DNA of 64,000 nucleotides from Algoriphagus yeomjeoni. Lineage in GTDB: Bacteria; Bacteroidota; Bacteroidia; Cytophagales; Cyclobacteriaceae. The position numbers and the translations under genes were made by a program. Shown in pieces: positions 18,343 to 26,315 of the stretch. How positions within the stretch are numbered: the stretch's first letter is position 1; the number at the start of each line of letters is the position of its first letter. The stretch spans positions 248,001-312,000 of the forward strand of contig NZ_QLLK01000003.1 of NCBI RefSeq assembly GCF_003259505.1. The letters are read 5' to 3'. The notes under the pieces were generated by a model. That model did no database searches, was not told the origin of the DNA, and saw nothing but the letters and a program-made list of their open reading frames with translations.

Positions 18343-19059
18343 ATGCAAATCATCCCAGCAATCGACCTTATTGGCGGTAAGTGTGTCCGTCTCAGCCAAG
18401 GCGACTACAGCAGCAAAAAAGAATACCATGACGATCCCTTGGAAATGGCTAAGCGATTTGAGGGGGTTGGAATTCAGAGGCTGCATCTGGTAGATTTGGA
18501 TGGCGCGAAGGCGAAGAAAATTGTAAATGCAGATATACTTCAGCGAATCAGCTCGGGTACGAGTTTGCAGGTTGACTTTGGTGGAGGTATCCAAGCTGAT
18601 GCGGAAATAGAAAAAGCTTTTGAATTAGGGGCCAAGCAAGTGACCGGTGGAAGTATTGCAGTGAAAAATGCTGAATTGTTTGAAGCATGGATATCGAAGT
18701 ACGGTTCGGAGAAAATCATCCTCGGAGCAGATGCCAAGAACAAGAAAATAGCAGTTGGAGGTTGGGAGGAGACTACTTCGGTGGATTTGATTCCTTTTAT
18801 CAAGGACTATGTAGCAAAGGGGATCAGCTATGTGATCTGTACCGACGTAGCCAAAGACGGCTTACTTCAAGGTCCTTCTACGGATTTATACAAAGAGATT
18901 CTGCAGGAAATCCCTCACATAAAATTGATTGCTAGTGGGGGAGTTTCTTCCGTGATAGACCTCGAAGACCTGGAAAAAATCGGCGTGTATGGGACGATAG
19001 TTGGGAAAGCGTATTATGAGGGGAGAGTGACGTTGGAGGAATTGGCGGCGTTTGTATGA
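18343..19059 (+). CDS. hisA: 1-(5-phosphoribosyl)-5-[(5-phosphoribosylamino)methylideneamino] imidazole-4-carboxamide isomerase
   Basis: HisA carries out the Amadori rearrangement of ProFAR to PRFAR in histidine synthesis. The 238-residue TIM barrel has the catalytic D8 in IPAIDLIGGKCVRL and a second acid in TDVAKDGLLQGPS. Phosphate-binding loops DFGGGIQ and ASGGVSS mark the two phosphate sites. The length is normal. It sits 125 bases after hisH. Confidence 0.95.
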   Translation: MQIIPAIDLIGGKCVRLSQGDYSSKKEYHDDPLEMAKRFEGVGIQRLHLVDLDGAKAKKIVNADILQRISSGTSLQVDFGGGIQADAEIEKAFELGAKQVTGGSIAVKNAELFEAWISKYGSEKIILGADAKNKKIAVGGWEETTSVDLIPFIKDYVAKGISYVICTDVAKDGLLQGPSTDLYKEILQEIPHIKLIASGGVSSVIDLEDLEKIGVYGTIVGKAYYEGRVTLEELAAFV

Positions 19060-19254
19060 TTTACGAATTAAGAATTACGATTTACGAGATCTTCGCCAGT
19101 GTTCTGCTCATTTTTCAACCTTAATCATCAAAAAGGTAAAAAATGAAGAATCTCGATTGAGGTTCAACTCAACGTCGTAAATCCAATATCGTAACTCGTA
19201 AATTTCAAATGCCCAATATCGAATAATGAAGTATATAAAGTTGAATACTATAAA
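19060..19254 (+). repeat. Intergenic region with inverted TTACGA-rich copies between hisA and hisF
   Basis: The gap starts with ATTTACGAATTAAGAATTACG and continues TTTACGAG. Near its end it contains ATATCGTAACTCGTAAATTT, an approximate inverted copy, and also CGTCGTAAATCC. No reading frame of note is present. This looks like another intergenic repeat family rather than a terminator. Confidence 0.45.
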
Positions 19255-20010
19255 ATGTTAACAAAGAGAATAATCCCTTGCCTAGACATCAAAGAAGGGC
19301 GCACAGTCAAAGGAGTGAACTTTGTCGAACTTCGTGATGCGGGAGATCCGGTGGAGTTGGCGAAAATCTACTCTGACGAGGGCGCTGATGAACTGGTGTT
19401 TTTGGATATTACGGCGACGGTGGATAAGCGAAAGACACTAGCCGAACTGGTAACAAAGGTGGCCAAAGCCATCAATATTCCTTTTACAGTGGGAGGAGGG
19501 ATTTCTACTGTCGAAGACGTTAAGTTCCTATTGAATGCTGGAGCAGATAAGATTTCCATCAATTCGGCAGCAGTTCACAATCCACAAATTATCAATGAAA
19601 TGGCGGCTGAGTTCGGTTCCCAATGCATCGTGGTGGCAATCGACACTAGAAATGTGGATGGGATTGACTTTGTACATACGCATGGTGGCAGACAAGCAAC
19701 TTTGCTAAAGACTCAAGAATGGGCGCAGGAAGTTTGTGATCGAGGCGCAGGTGAGATTTTGTTGACCTCCATGGATCATGACGGCACGAAGGCAGGCTTT
19801 TCCAATGAACTGCTTGCAGAGATATCATCAGCGCTTTCCATTCCAGTGATTGCGTCTGGAGGCGCTGGAACCATGGCACATTTCAAGGATGTGTTTACCT
19901 TTGGCAAAGCAGACGCGGCTTTGGCAGCAAGTATTTTTCACTTTAAAGAAATCGGGATTCCGAAGTTGAAGGGTTTTCTCTCCGATTCTGATATCAGTAT
20001 AAGGAAGTAA
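19255..20010 (+). CDS. hisF: Imidazole glycerol phosphate synthase cyclase subunit
   Basis: HisF cyclises PRFAR with ammonia supplied by HisH. The 251-residue TIM barrel shows the catalytic D11 in [14 protein letters not shown] and the second aspartate in [12 protein letters not shown]. Phosphate loops VGGGIST and ASGGAGT are also present. It shares its fold with the neighbouring hisA, as expected. The N-terminal [11 protein letters not shown] start is canonical. Confidence 0.96.
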   Translation: MLTKRIIPCLDIKEGRTVKGVNFVELRDAGDPVELAKIYSDEGADELVFLDITATVDKRKTLAELVTKVAKAINIPFTVGGGISTVEDVKFLLNAGADKISINSAAVHNPQIINEMAAEFGSQCIVVAIDTRNVDGIDFVHTHGGRQATLLKTQEWAQEVCDRGAGEILLTSMDHDGTKAGFSNELLAEISSALSIPVIASGGAGTMAHFKDVFTFGKADAALAASIFHFKEIGIPKLKGFLSDSDISIRK

Positions 20011-20074
20011 AAGAGACATAAGTATTAAGACGCTAGTATCAAGATATTAGTAGTAGGTTGCTGGTAGCGTCAGA

Positions 20075-20090
20075 CTGAGCGAAGTCGAAG
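20075..20090 (+). repeat. Single arm of the CTTCGACTTCGCTCAG repeat between hisF and hisIE
   Basis: CTGAGCGAAGTCGAAG is identical to the right arm of the hairpin at 18234-18287, here without the left arm. It is preceded by GTCAGA, compared with GTCAGG at 18267-18272. Confidence 0.65.
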
Positions 20091-20154
20091 TCGATTTATA
20101 AACGATAAAAACAAAACCTTCTTGGTTTTGAAAACCTCAAAGGTTAGAAAGGAT

Positions 20155-20754
20155 ATGAATATAGATTTTAAGAAAATGGATGGCCTAATCCCGGCCATAG
20201 TTCAGGATGCGATCAGCGGGAAAGTGCTGATGCAAGGCTACATGAATGAGGAGGCTGTTGAGAAAACCCAAGAATCTGGGATGGTTACTTTTTTCAGCCG
20301 CAGTAAAAATCGCCTATGGACAAAGGGAGAAACTTCCGGGAATTTCATGGAGTTGGTTTCTATTGCTGTGGATTGTGATGGTGACTCAATTTTGCTGAAA
20401 GCCAATCCCCGAGGACCGGTTTGTCACACTGGAGCAGATACTTGTTTTGATGAGGTGAATTCCTCCAAAACTGGTTTTATCGATCAGCTAAGAGCTATCA
20501 TCAAAGACCGAAAAAACAATCCTACTGATACTTCATATACCGCTTCCCTTTTTGCCAAAGGCATCAATAAAGTCGCTCAGAAAGTAGGAGAGGAAGCTGT
20601 AGAGATCGTGATCGAAGCCAAGGATGACAACAAGGAATTATTTATGGGAGAGGCGGCGGATTTGCTTTACCATTACCTGGTTTTGCTGGAAGCGAAAGGC
20701 TATGAATTAGACGAAGTGATGGATGTCCTCATTGATCGGCATCAGAAGAAATAG
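20155..20754 (+). CDS. hisIE: Bifunctional phosphoribosyl-AMP cyclohydrolase / phosphoribosyl-ATP pyrophosphatase
   Basis: This 199-residue fusion performs the second and third steps of histidine synthesis. The N-terminal HisI domain (to about residue 105) has VLMQGYMNEEA, FFSRSKNRLWTKGETSGN, the metal-binding VDCDGD and the cysteines in GPVCHTGADTC. The C-terminal HisE domain (about 115-199) has KVGEEAVEIVIEA and LYHYLVLLEAKG. The ATG at 20155 starts just before the HisI domain. It is the last gene of the his cluster. Confidence 0.95.
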   Translation: MNIDFKKMDGLIPAIVQDAISGKVLMQGYMNEEAVEKTQESGMVTFFSRSKNRLWTKGETSGNFMELVSIAVDCDGDSILLKANPRGPVCHTGADTCFDEVNSSKTGFIDQLRAIIKDRKNNPTDTSYTASLFAKGINKVAQKVGEEAVEIVIEAKDDNKELFMGEAADLLYHYLVLLEAKGYELDEVMDVLIDRHQKK

Positions 20755-20757
20755 CGA

Positions 20758-22077
20758 TCAATAAGCTGGGAATTCCTGCCTCAACCCCTTAAACTGATCA
20801 ATCATTTCCCATTTTGGTCTGTAATAAGTATTCAGAAGTCTTCCTCCAACGGCACCATTTTCAATAACATTCAGTGCAGCAGCTAAGCGAAGATCACTTT
20901 GATCTCCCCAGTTGAATTGAGGAGAATCGCCCACCAAAAAATCAGCAGGAAATCCATCAAAATAATCAGCTTTGCCCTCAGCATTTGCAGTAGCAAATGT
21001 AATAGGGACTAGCTCTACATTGTTGTCCTTGAGCGTATTGTAGTAGCTCGAAAGTGGGAAAGAACCCACCGGCTTACCAAAAGTGTTATCTCCGACTAAG
21101 GTGATATCAACGTACGGGTTCAATGAATTAATGACCAATTCGGACGCTGAGGCAGAGCCTCTAGAAGTAATGAAGATCAAGTTGTCCAAATTCAAACTTC
21201 CGATTTTCTTGAAATTCACAGATTTCTCAAGATTAGTTTTCAAGGAATTCAGCTTATTCGTGTACATTAATTTATTCGAATTGGAAGCCTGAATCAGGTA
21301 ATTATTGATTTGCTCTGCGACTGCCACCGAACCTCCGCCATTGTATCTCAAGTCAATGATCAACTCATCAATTCCTGCATCTGTGAAAAATGCCATTGAT
21401 TCATCTACCTCTAGACTTTTGGTAGGAGACTGACCTGCTGTAGCTTTAAAACTTTGGTACACCCAGTAACCAACTTTTTTACCCTTGACATCTATGACTT
21501 CTTGATGCAATACCGAGTTGGATTGGTACTCTGCCTTTACATTTGATCTAGTGGTAGTAGAACCATCCGGTAATTTGAAGGTGAAGGAATTGGTAATCCC
21601 TGGATCGGTAGGCCCTAGCTGAAAATCATACCCTCCCGAGGCTGTTTTGTAGGCTGATAGGGGCTTTCCATTAATTTCTAAAATTTCCCAGCCACGCTGC
21701 CAGCCATCAAGGCCTGCGGGAGCTTGATCATATACAAAAGTTAAATATAATCTCTCCGTGGCATCGAAAGCAAAGCCAAAGCCATGGCCTGCATTTCTTC
21801 CTACAAAGGCATTATTAAACGCTTCCTGTGTAGTGAGATAGGAGAATCTATCTAGTGGCTTGAAAATAATTGCATTCAGTAATTCCTCATTGGAAGCATA
21901 ATCAGCTGTGTTGACTACAGCTGGAAGTTCCTGATTCCAGAAATACCATTCTTGCATAGCTTCAAAAATAGCACCTCTCACTAAATCGGATTGAGGGTCT
22001 GGAACGATCTCCTCTTTATCACGGCATGACCAAAAGAGAATGATTAATAGTCCGAAAATCCATTTTGAGTTTTTCAT
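20758..22077 (-). CDS. S41 family peptidase, lipoprotein
   Basis: The 439-residue protein begins with a lipoprotein signal (LLIILFWSC, cysteine at about residue 17). An S41 N-terminal region and a PDZ-like segment (about 95-180, with GWEILEINGKPL) follow. The C-terminal protease domain has the nucleophile region SRGSASASELV and DLRYNGGGSVAVAE. Such tail-specific-protease relatives cleave proteins in the periplasm or at the outer membrane in Bacteroidota. The stop codon lies 3 bases from the hisIE stop in convergent orientation. Confidence 0.85.
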   Translation of the reverse strand: MKNSKWIFGLLIILFWSCRDKEEIVPDPQSDLVRGAIFEAMQEWYFWNQELPAVVNTADYASNEELLNAIIFKPLDRFSYLTTQEAFNNAFVGRNAGHGFGFAFDATERLYLTFVYDQAPAGLDGWQRGWEILEINGKPLSAYKTASGGYDFQLGPTDPGITNSFTFKLPDGSTTTRSNVKAEYQSNSVLHQEVIDVKGKKVGYWVYQSFKATAGQSPTKSLEVDESMAFFTDAGIDELIIDLRYNGGGSVAVAEQINNYLIQASNSNKLMYTNKLNSLKTNLEKSVNFKKIGSLNLDNLIFITSRGSASASELVINSLNPYVDITLVGDNTFGKPVGSFPLSSYYNTLKDNNVELVPITFATANAEGKADYFDGFPADFLVGDSPQFNWGDQSDLRLAAALNVIENGAVGGRLLNTYYRPKWEMIDQFKGLRQEFPAY

Positions 22078-22137
22078 AAGGTCAAGCTTAGCTGTTAACT
22101 TTATTAACTACGAGTGAGAGGTGCTTTTAGATTTAGA

Positions 22138-22530
22138 TTAGATAGCGATATCGTAAACTTGGACTTTTTTCCACATGTGTGAATACTTCTCTATAAACTC
22201 CAAATGTGTAGGATCTGTTTGGTACACTAACTGATCTTCCAAACTGTCAAAATAAGCAGTGCAAGCGACTTGAAAGCTATGGTCAACTACGCCTCTATCC
22301 TCTGTGGCTGCAGGTGTGCCTGCGATGAATTTGCCAACAGTTTTGCAGCGACCAAGCATAGGTACAGCTTCAGTAAGAAATTCTTGTGTATTGGCAGTGT
22401 CGTGAAGCCAAAAATAAACTTGATGAATCATTTTTTGTTTTGCCATTTCTTTAGCGATTGTAGTAATAGGTAAGATAGCGGTAGCACTTGCTACGCCTAC
22501 GGTTTTTATAAATTGTCTTCTTGTTTTCAT
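22138..22530 (-). CDS. Dabb (stress-responsive A/B barrel) domain protein with Tat signal
   Basis: The 130-residue protein starts MKTRRQFIKTVGVASATAIL, a twin-arginine signal peptide. It continues with a Dabb-type alpha/beta barrel (IHQVYFWLHDTANTQEFL at its start and HLEFIEKYSHMWKKVQVYD at its end). Dabb proteins are small dimers of mostly unknown function. The ATG at 22530 is preferred to a TTG at 22536. Export through Tat suggests a folded or cofactor-bearing periplasmic protein. Confidence 0.8.
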   Translation of the reverse strand: MKTRRQFIKTVGVASATAILPITTIAKEMAKQKMIHQVYFWLHDTANTQEFLTEAVPMLGRCKTVGKFIAGTPAATEDRGVVDHSFQVACTAYFDSLEDQLVYQTDPTHLEFIEKYSHMWKKVQVYDIAI

Positions 22531-22694
22531 TTGCAAAGGTTTATGGTTTGAAGGAATTGCAGGTTTTTCTAACGGACAAAAATCAGGATTAACCGTGATT
22601 CTAAAGATAAAAATTTAAATTACTTTTAGATAATCAGGCGATTTTTTGCCTTCCTTTTGAATTTTAACTCCCTTTTTTCAATAAAACACTTACT

Positions 22695-23681
22695 ATGAAT
22701 TATAGAATCTTAGGAAATACCGGATGGCAAGTATCAGAAATCGGCCTGGGAACATGGCAAGTAGGTGGTGGCTGGGGAAGCCCTTTTAATCCAAAGATTG
22801 CCGAAGATATTCTACATGCTGCATTTGATAAGGGGATTAATTTTATCGATACGGCGGATGTGTATGATGCGGGACTCAGCGAGGCAGCGGTAGGAGAGGC
22901 TGTGAGGCAAAGATCAGAGAAGGTCTATGTGGCTACCAAATGTGGAAGACGGATTCAGCCTCATATCAATGAAACGTATTCTGTCGAAAAACTACGTCGT
23001 CATGTGGAGGATAGTCTGAGGAATACTGGCTTGAATCGTCTGGATTTAATTCAGCTGCATTGCCCACCCACTTCGGTATACAAGCGAGATGAGGTTTTTG
23101 GCCTATTTGAGAAATTGCGAGCTGAGGGAAAAATAGCTGCAATGGGCGTCAGTGTGGAGAAAGTGGAGGAAGCTAAAATTGCCATGGAATATGATATTGT
23201 ATCAACAGTTCAGGTAATATTCAATATGTTTCGGCAGAAACCGGCTGAAGAGCTTTTTGCGCTTGCTTCTGCCAAAAATATAGGATTGATTGTTCGGGTT
23301 CCGTTGGCCAGTGGACTGCTCTCGGGAAAAATCACCCCTGAAACAACTTTCTCCAAAGATGATCATCGGCATTTTAACCGAGAAGGAAAAGCTTTTGACA
23401 AAGGGGAGACATTTTCGGGAGTTCCTTTAGAAAAAGCATTTCCAGCTTTAGAGGAGCTAAAAGAGCTTTTCAAAGGAGAGGAAGCCGTAGCGGCAATAGC
23501 ATTGCGCTGGATTCTAATGTACAATGAAGTGAGTGTGGTGATTCCCGGAGCTTCCAAGTCGGCTCAATTGGAATCAAATGTAGCGGCTGGTCAACTGCCT
23601 CCTTTTACCAATGAACAAATGGTGGCGGTGAAGACTATCTATGATAAATACATCCGTGAGGAGGTTCATGGGCAATGGTAA
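22695..23681 (+). CDS. Aldo/keto reductase
   Basis: The 328-residue protein is a TIM-barrel NAD(P)H-dependent oxidoreductase. The catalytic tetrad is visible as D in FIDTADVYD with its Tyr, Lys in VATKCGR and His in LIQLHCPP. The C-terminal VVIPGASKSAQLESN is the usual cofactor-binding motif. It is most like the YajO/Tas branch of bacterial aldo/keto reductases. The substrate is unknown. Downstream the SIMPL gene begins 20 bases after the stop. Confidence 0.92.
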   Translation: MNYRILGNTGWQVSEIGLGTWQVGGGWGSPFNPKIAEDILHAAFDKGINFIDTADVYDAGLSEAAVGEAVRQRSEKVYVATKCGRRIQPHINETYSVEKLRRHVEDSLRNTGLNRLDLIQLHCPPTSVYKRDEVFGLFEKLRAEGKIAAMGVSVEKVEEAKIAMEYDIVSTVQVIFNMFRQKPAEELFALASAKNIGLIVRVPLASGLLSGKITPETTFSKDDHRHFNREGKAFDKGETFSGVPLEKAFPALEELKELFKGEEAVAAIALRWILMYNEVSVVIPGASKSAQLESNVAAGQLPPFTNEQMVAVKTIYDKYIREEVHGQW

Positions 23682-23701
23682 ACCAAAACAAACTACACTA
23701 T

Positions 23702-24409
23702 ATGACTGGGATAAAAAAAGCACGCCTCTTTTTGATAGTATTATTCATCAGTACTTCAGTTGTCAGCGCGCAAAACACTACAATTTCAGTAGAAGGTACC
23801 GGTGAAATCAGTGAAAAACCGGATGTAGGATTTTTGAATATTACTGTGGAGACGAAAGATCCGAAGTTTGGAGGTGCCATCACCCAGCTCAATACGAAGA
23901 CCGACAGTTTGTATGCTATACTTTCAGAGTTGGGGTTTGAAAAAGAAAAAATCAAAACCTCAGACTTCAATGTTCGGGAAAATTTTGTGTTTTCAGACAA
24001 TGCACGTTTCAAGGATGGGTTTATTGGTGTTCAACGGATTGAAGCTGAATTTCTTTTTTCCAAAGAACAATTAGGTGCCATAATCAATCGCTTTGCCGAT
24101 GGAGGAACAAGTATGCAGTTTAATTTTAGCTTTGGTATCTCGGATGAGAAATTGAAGCAACTTAAAAAAGAACTAATTAAAGAAGCTATTCAGGATGCGA
24201 CGTCTAAAGCTGAGCTAATTGCCCAAAACACAGGGAAAATTCTCGGAGAAATAGAAGAGATCACTTACTCTAAGGCTGATCGTTTGCCAGGGATAATGCT
24301 AAGAGGGAACTCTGTAGGTTATGGTTCGAGCCAAGGGCAATCAGCAGGCTTTGAAATCAAGAGTATTGATCTAACAGATACTATCCTGATCAAGTGGAAG
24401 GTGAAGTAA
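23702..24409 (+). CDS. SIMPL (DUF541) domain protein, periplasmic
   Basis: The 235-residue protein has a Sec signal (ending VVSAQ at about residue 24). A SIMPL domain follows, beginning ISVEGTGEISEKPDVGFL and ending in a conserved C-terminal strand. SIMPL proteins are periplasmic or outer-membrane proteins of unknown function that oligomerise in some species. The ATG at 23702 gives a clean signal peptide; an ATG at 23675 would overlap the previous gene and add a polar leader. Confidence 0.85.
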   Translation: MTGIKKARLFLIVLFISTSVVSAQNTTISVEGTGEISEKPDVGFLNITVETKDPKFGGAITQLNTKTDSLYAILSELGFEKEKIKTSDFNVRENFVFSDNARFKDGFIGVQRIEAEFLFSKEQLGAIINRFADGGTSMQFNFSFGISDEKLKQLKKELIKEAIQDATSKAELIAQNTGKILGEIEEITYSKADRLPGIMLRGNSVGYGSSQGQSAGFEIKSIDLTDTILIKWKVK

Positions 24410-24501
24410 GCGTTAGCGGCTCTTTCAGGTTACTATGAAAATTGGTGTTCAGCAGGGTTTGTACTTCGTGATTCTAATTCGTCTCTGCGTTAAAAACCTA
24501 C

Positions 24502-24536
24502 AAAAAAATCCCTCAAACTTTCATCTGAGGGATTTC
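24502..24536 (-). terminator. Terminator belonging to the typA remnant
   Basis: On the minus strand AAATCCCTCA pairs with TGAGGGATTT and is followed by a T-run. It is the sibling of the active typA terminator at 27332-27366, with changed loop bases. Confidence 0.7.
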
Positions 24537-24573
24537 TATATCTTGACTTTAGAATCTTGATTCTAAAATCTGT

Positions 24574-24677
24574 TTAAGCGTCTTTCTTCGCCATTCTAGT
24601 TCTTTCTCCTTCGTCCAAATAGATTTTTCTCATCCGGATAGACTTAGGAGTGATCTCTAGGTACTCATCCTTTTGGA
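24574..24677 (-). pseudogene. 3' remnant of typA
   Basis: The minus strand encodes the last 34 codons of TypA and its TAA stop. The peptide ends RTRMAKKDA exactly as the intact gene does. Within this coding part the two copies differ at only two bases, both silent. There is no start or upstream sequence, so it is a dead fragment left at the far side of the inserted cassette. Confidence 0.9.
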
Positions 24678-24785
24678 GGTAGAAAAACAATCAGGGTCTA
24701 GCTTTTTGATCTTAATCTCTTCACAAACTATCTATTTTTCCAAAGAATATGTTTTTGATATCTTCAAACTAATTTGTTTTTACTG

Positions 24786-24804
24786 ATATATATATATATA
24801 TATA
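24786..24804 (+). repeat. (AT)n tract in the promoter region of the six-cysteine peptide gene
   Basis: Nineteen bases of alternating A and T lie 36 bases upstream of the ATG at 24841. A TTTG at 24773-24776 lies about 10 bases upstream of the tract, where a -33 element could act. AGGAGG follows at 24804-24809 but is 31 bases from the start codon, too far for a Shine-Dalgarno sequence. Confidence 0.6.
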
Positions 24805-24840
24805 GGAGGAGTTAAAGTTATTATCAACTCTATAAATTTT

Positions 24841-25107
24841 ATGATTATGAAAAAATTAATTTCAGGTATCAGTTTTATTCTGCTGTTTATGAGCTTTGGA
24901 TTGACGTCAGAATTAAGAGCTTCAGATGGGTGTAATCCCCCGACTACGCCTAATTGCCAAACATTGGCTCCTGCGGAAGGAAGCCAAGCTACAGCTGTAG
25001 CTTGTGAGGGTAGAAATGGAACATTTACTTTTTATGTCTGCTCCTCAAACCCTGATCCTAGCGGAGCATGTGCTGGTCCTGCGGATGACTGTGGAAGTGT
25101 AATTTAA
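24841..25107 (+). CDS. Small secreted six-cysteine peptide
   Basis: The 88-residue product has a Sec signal peptide (MKKLISGISFILLFMSFG, cleavage probably near ELRAS). The mature part is about 60 residues with six cysteines (in GCN, NCQ, ACE, VCS, ACA and DCG), enough for three disulfides. The mature part is rich in Pro, Gly, Ala and Thr, and I do not recognise a family. A short secreted peptide in front of propeller-like lipoproteins recalls the NVEALA peptide loci of Bacteroides, but the NVEALA motif is absent. A strong terminator follows directly. Confidence 0.75.
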   Translation: MIMKKLISGISFILLFMSFGLTSELRASDGCNPPTTPNCQTLAPAEGSQATAVACEGRNGTFTFYVCSSNPDPSGACAGPADDCGSVI

Positions 25108-25116
25108 ACTTAAATC

Positions 25117-25143
25117 CCTTGTCCTTAAGGACAAGGTTTTTTT
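25117..25143 (+). terminator. Strong terminator between peptide gene and lipoprotein gene
   Basis: A perfect 8-base stem (CCTTGTCC with GGACAAGG, loop TTAA) is followed by seven T. The T-run ends two bases before the ATG at 25146. It should give abundant short peptide mRNA and only limited read-through into the lipoprotein genes. Confidence 0.85.
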
Positions 25144-25145
25144 CT

Positions 25146-26315
25146 ATGAAAATTCCTAAAGAATTAATTATTGCTATTATCCTATTAGCATCTATTTCTT
25201 GTACCAACGAATCTAAGGTACAGGAGGAAGTTGATGATTCGGCTTTTGTTAAAATTGATAGTTTGGTTTTAAAGCTAGATAGCTTATCCTCTTACGATTA
25301 CCGCTTTTTTGACATAGGAAATTTCGATTTTGGTGAAGGGCTGATCATCTTGAATGATCGGTATTTTTCTTTGGATGTCTATAACCTTGCTGAGGGAAAG
25401 CTCGCCAAACGAATTGATTTGCCTAGAGAGGGACCTATTGCTTTAAGTAAAAATCAAGGGATTTCCTTTCATTCAGTGGACAGTATTTTCGTCTTTTCAT
25501 ACATGATGTTGTCTAACTCGGGGATAGTAAGCGAGTCTGGAGAAATGGTCAAGGTTTTTAAGCCTAAAATCATAGAGGAGTCTATTTTTGATCAGATACT
25601 AAACCATGCGTCTACCAATTCAATGCCCACGCTTAAGCTTGGTAATAGCCTCTTATTTAATAATTTGTCTATGAGAAGCCCTAGAAGTCCCTCGGCATAT
25701 TTTGAGGAAGTTTATCCCAATTTTGAAATCGATTTGGATTCTGATTCTTTGAGATTTACCAAACAAATTAATTATCCTTCAGAGTATTTTTCCCATACTT
25801 GGCCAGAGTCTTTTGTTTTTCACTCCAAGGCAGTGAATGATGAGGGGGAGGTTGTGGTGTCTTGGCCAGCAATAGATTCCCTTTTTGTATATGATGCTGA
25901 TTTAAACTTGAAGAAAAGTGTTCTCAGTAAAAGTGCCTACAAGAATAATACGTTCAATTCGACGGTTGCTTTATCTCAAGAAGACGTATCTCGTGCTGTT
26001 TTGACAAATTCACATTACCCCTTACTATTCTTTGATTCATGGAGAAATGTATACTATAGATTTGTAAATATAGGGGGAGATTATAACCCAGAAATGTTAG
26101 TAGGTTCAAATTCGGTTCTGAAAAATGAATTTTCGGTAATGATTTACGATCGTGATTTTAATAAGATTGGAGAGCAAAAATTTCCTGCTGAAGTATATAA
26201 TCAATACATGGCATTTGTTTCTAAAAAAGGGTTGTATTTACCTAGAACTAATTTTTATTATGAAGGAATTAATGAAGACCAAGTCAAATTTGATGTATTC
26301 CTTTTTGAAAAGTAG
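25146..26315 (+). CDS. Lipoprotein, possibly beta-propeller (DUF4221-like)
   Basis: The 389-residue protein has a lipoprotein signal (LLASISC, cysteine at residue 19). The soluble body has many short beta-strand-like segments, with phrases such as DRYFSLDVYNL and REGPIALSKNQGISFHSVDSIFVF. That pattern fits the Bacteroidota DUF4221 or 6-bladed propeller lipoproteins; the exact family is uncertain. The ATG at 25146 gives the signal peptide, whereas an upstream in-frame start at 25119 would run through the terminator. The AT-rich codon use differs from that of typA. It overlaps the next gene. Confidence 0.75.
   Translation: MKIPKELIIAIILLASISCTNESKVQEEVDDSAFVKIDSLVLKLDSLSSYDYRFFDIGNFDFGEGLIILNDRYFSLDVYNLAEGKLAKRIDLPREGPIALSKNQGISFHSVDSIFVFSYMMLSNSGIVSESGEMVKVFKPKIIEESIFDQILNHASTNSMPTLKLGNSLLFNNLSMRSPRSPSAYFEEVYPNFEIDLDSDSLRFTKQINYPSEYFSHTWPESFVFHSKAVNDEGEVVVSWPAIDSLFVYDADLNLKKSVLSKSAYKNNTFNSTVALSQEDVSRAVLTNSHYPLLFFDSWRNVYYRFVNIGGDYNPEMLVGSNSVLKNEFSVMIYDRDFNKIGEQKFPAEVYNQYMAFVSKKGLYLPRTNFYYEGINEDQVKFDVFLFEK

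Larger units (their letters stand above)
24502..24677 (+). repeat. Left direct repeat: duplicated typA terminator and 3' end
   Basis: This 176-base stretch matches 27332-27506 with about ten differences, one of them a single-base indel. The two copies are in the same orientation. They flank a three-gene cassette. Similarity ends abruptly after TTTTGGA at 24677. Confidence 0.92.

Noticed and set aside
24804..24809. AGGAGG as ribosome binding site of the six-cysteine peptide
   Set aside because: It is 31 bases from the ATG, with no closer in-frame start, and such sites are rarely used in Bacteroidota.
26152..26271. Longer N terminus for the second cassette lipoprotein
   Set aside because: It would overlap the previous gene by over 160 bases and bury the lipoprotein signal in the middle of the protein.
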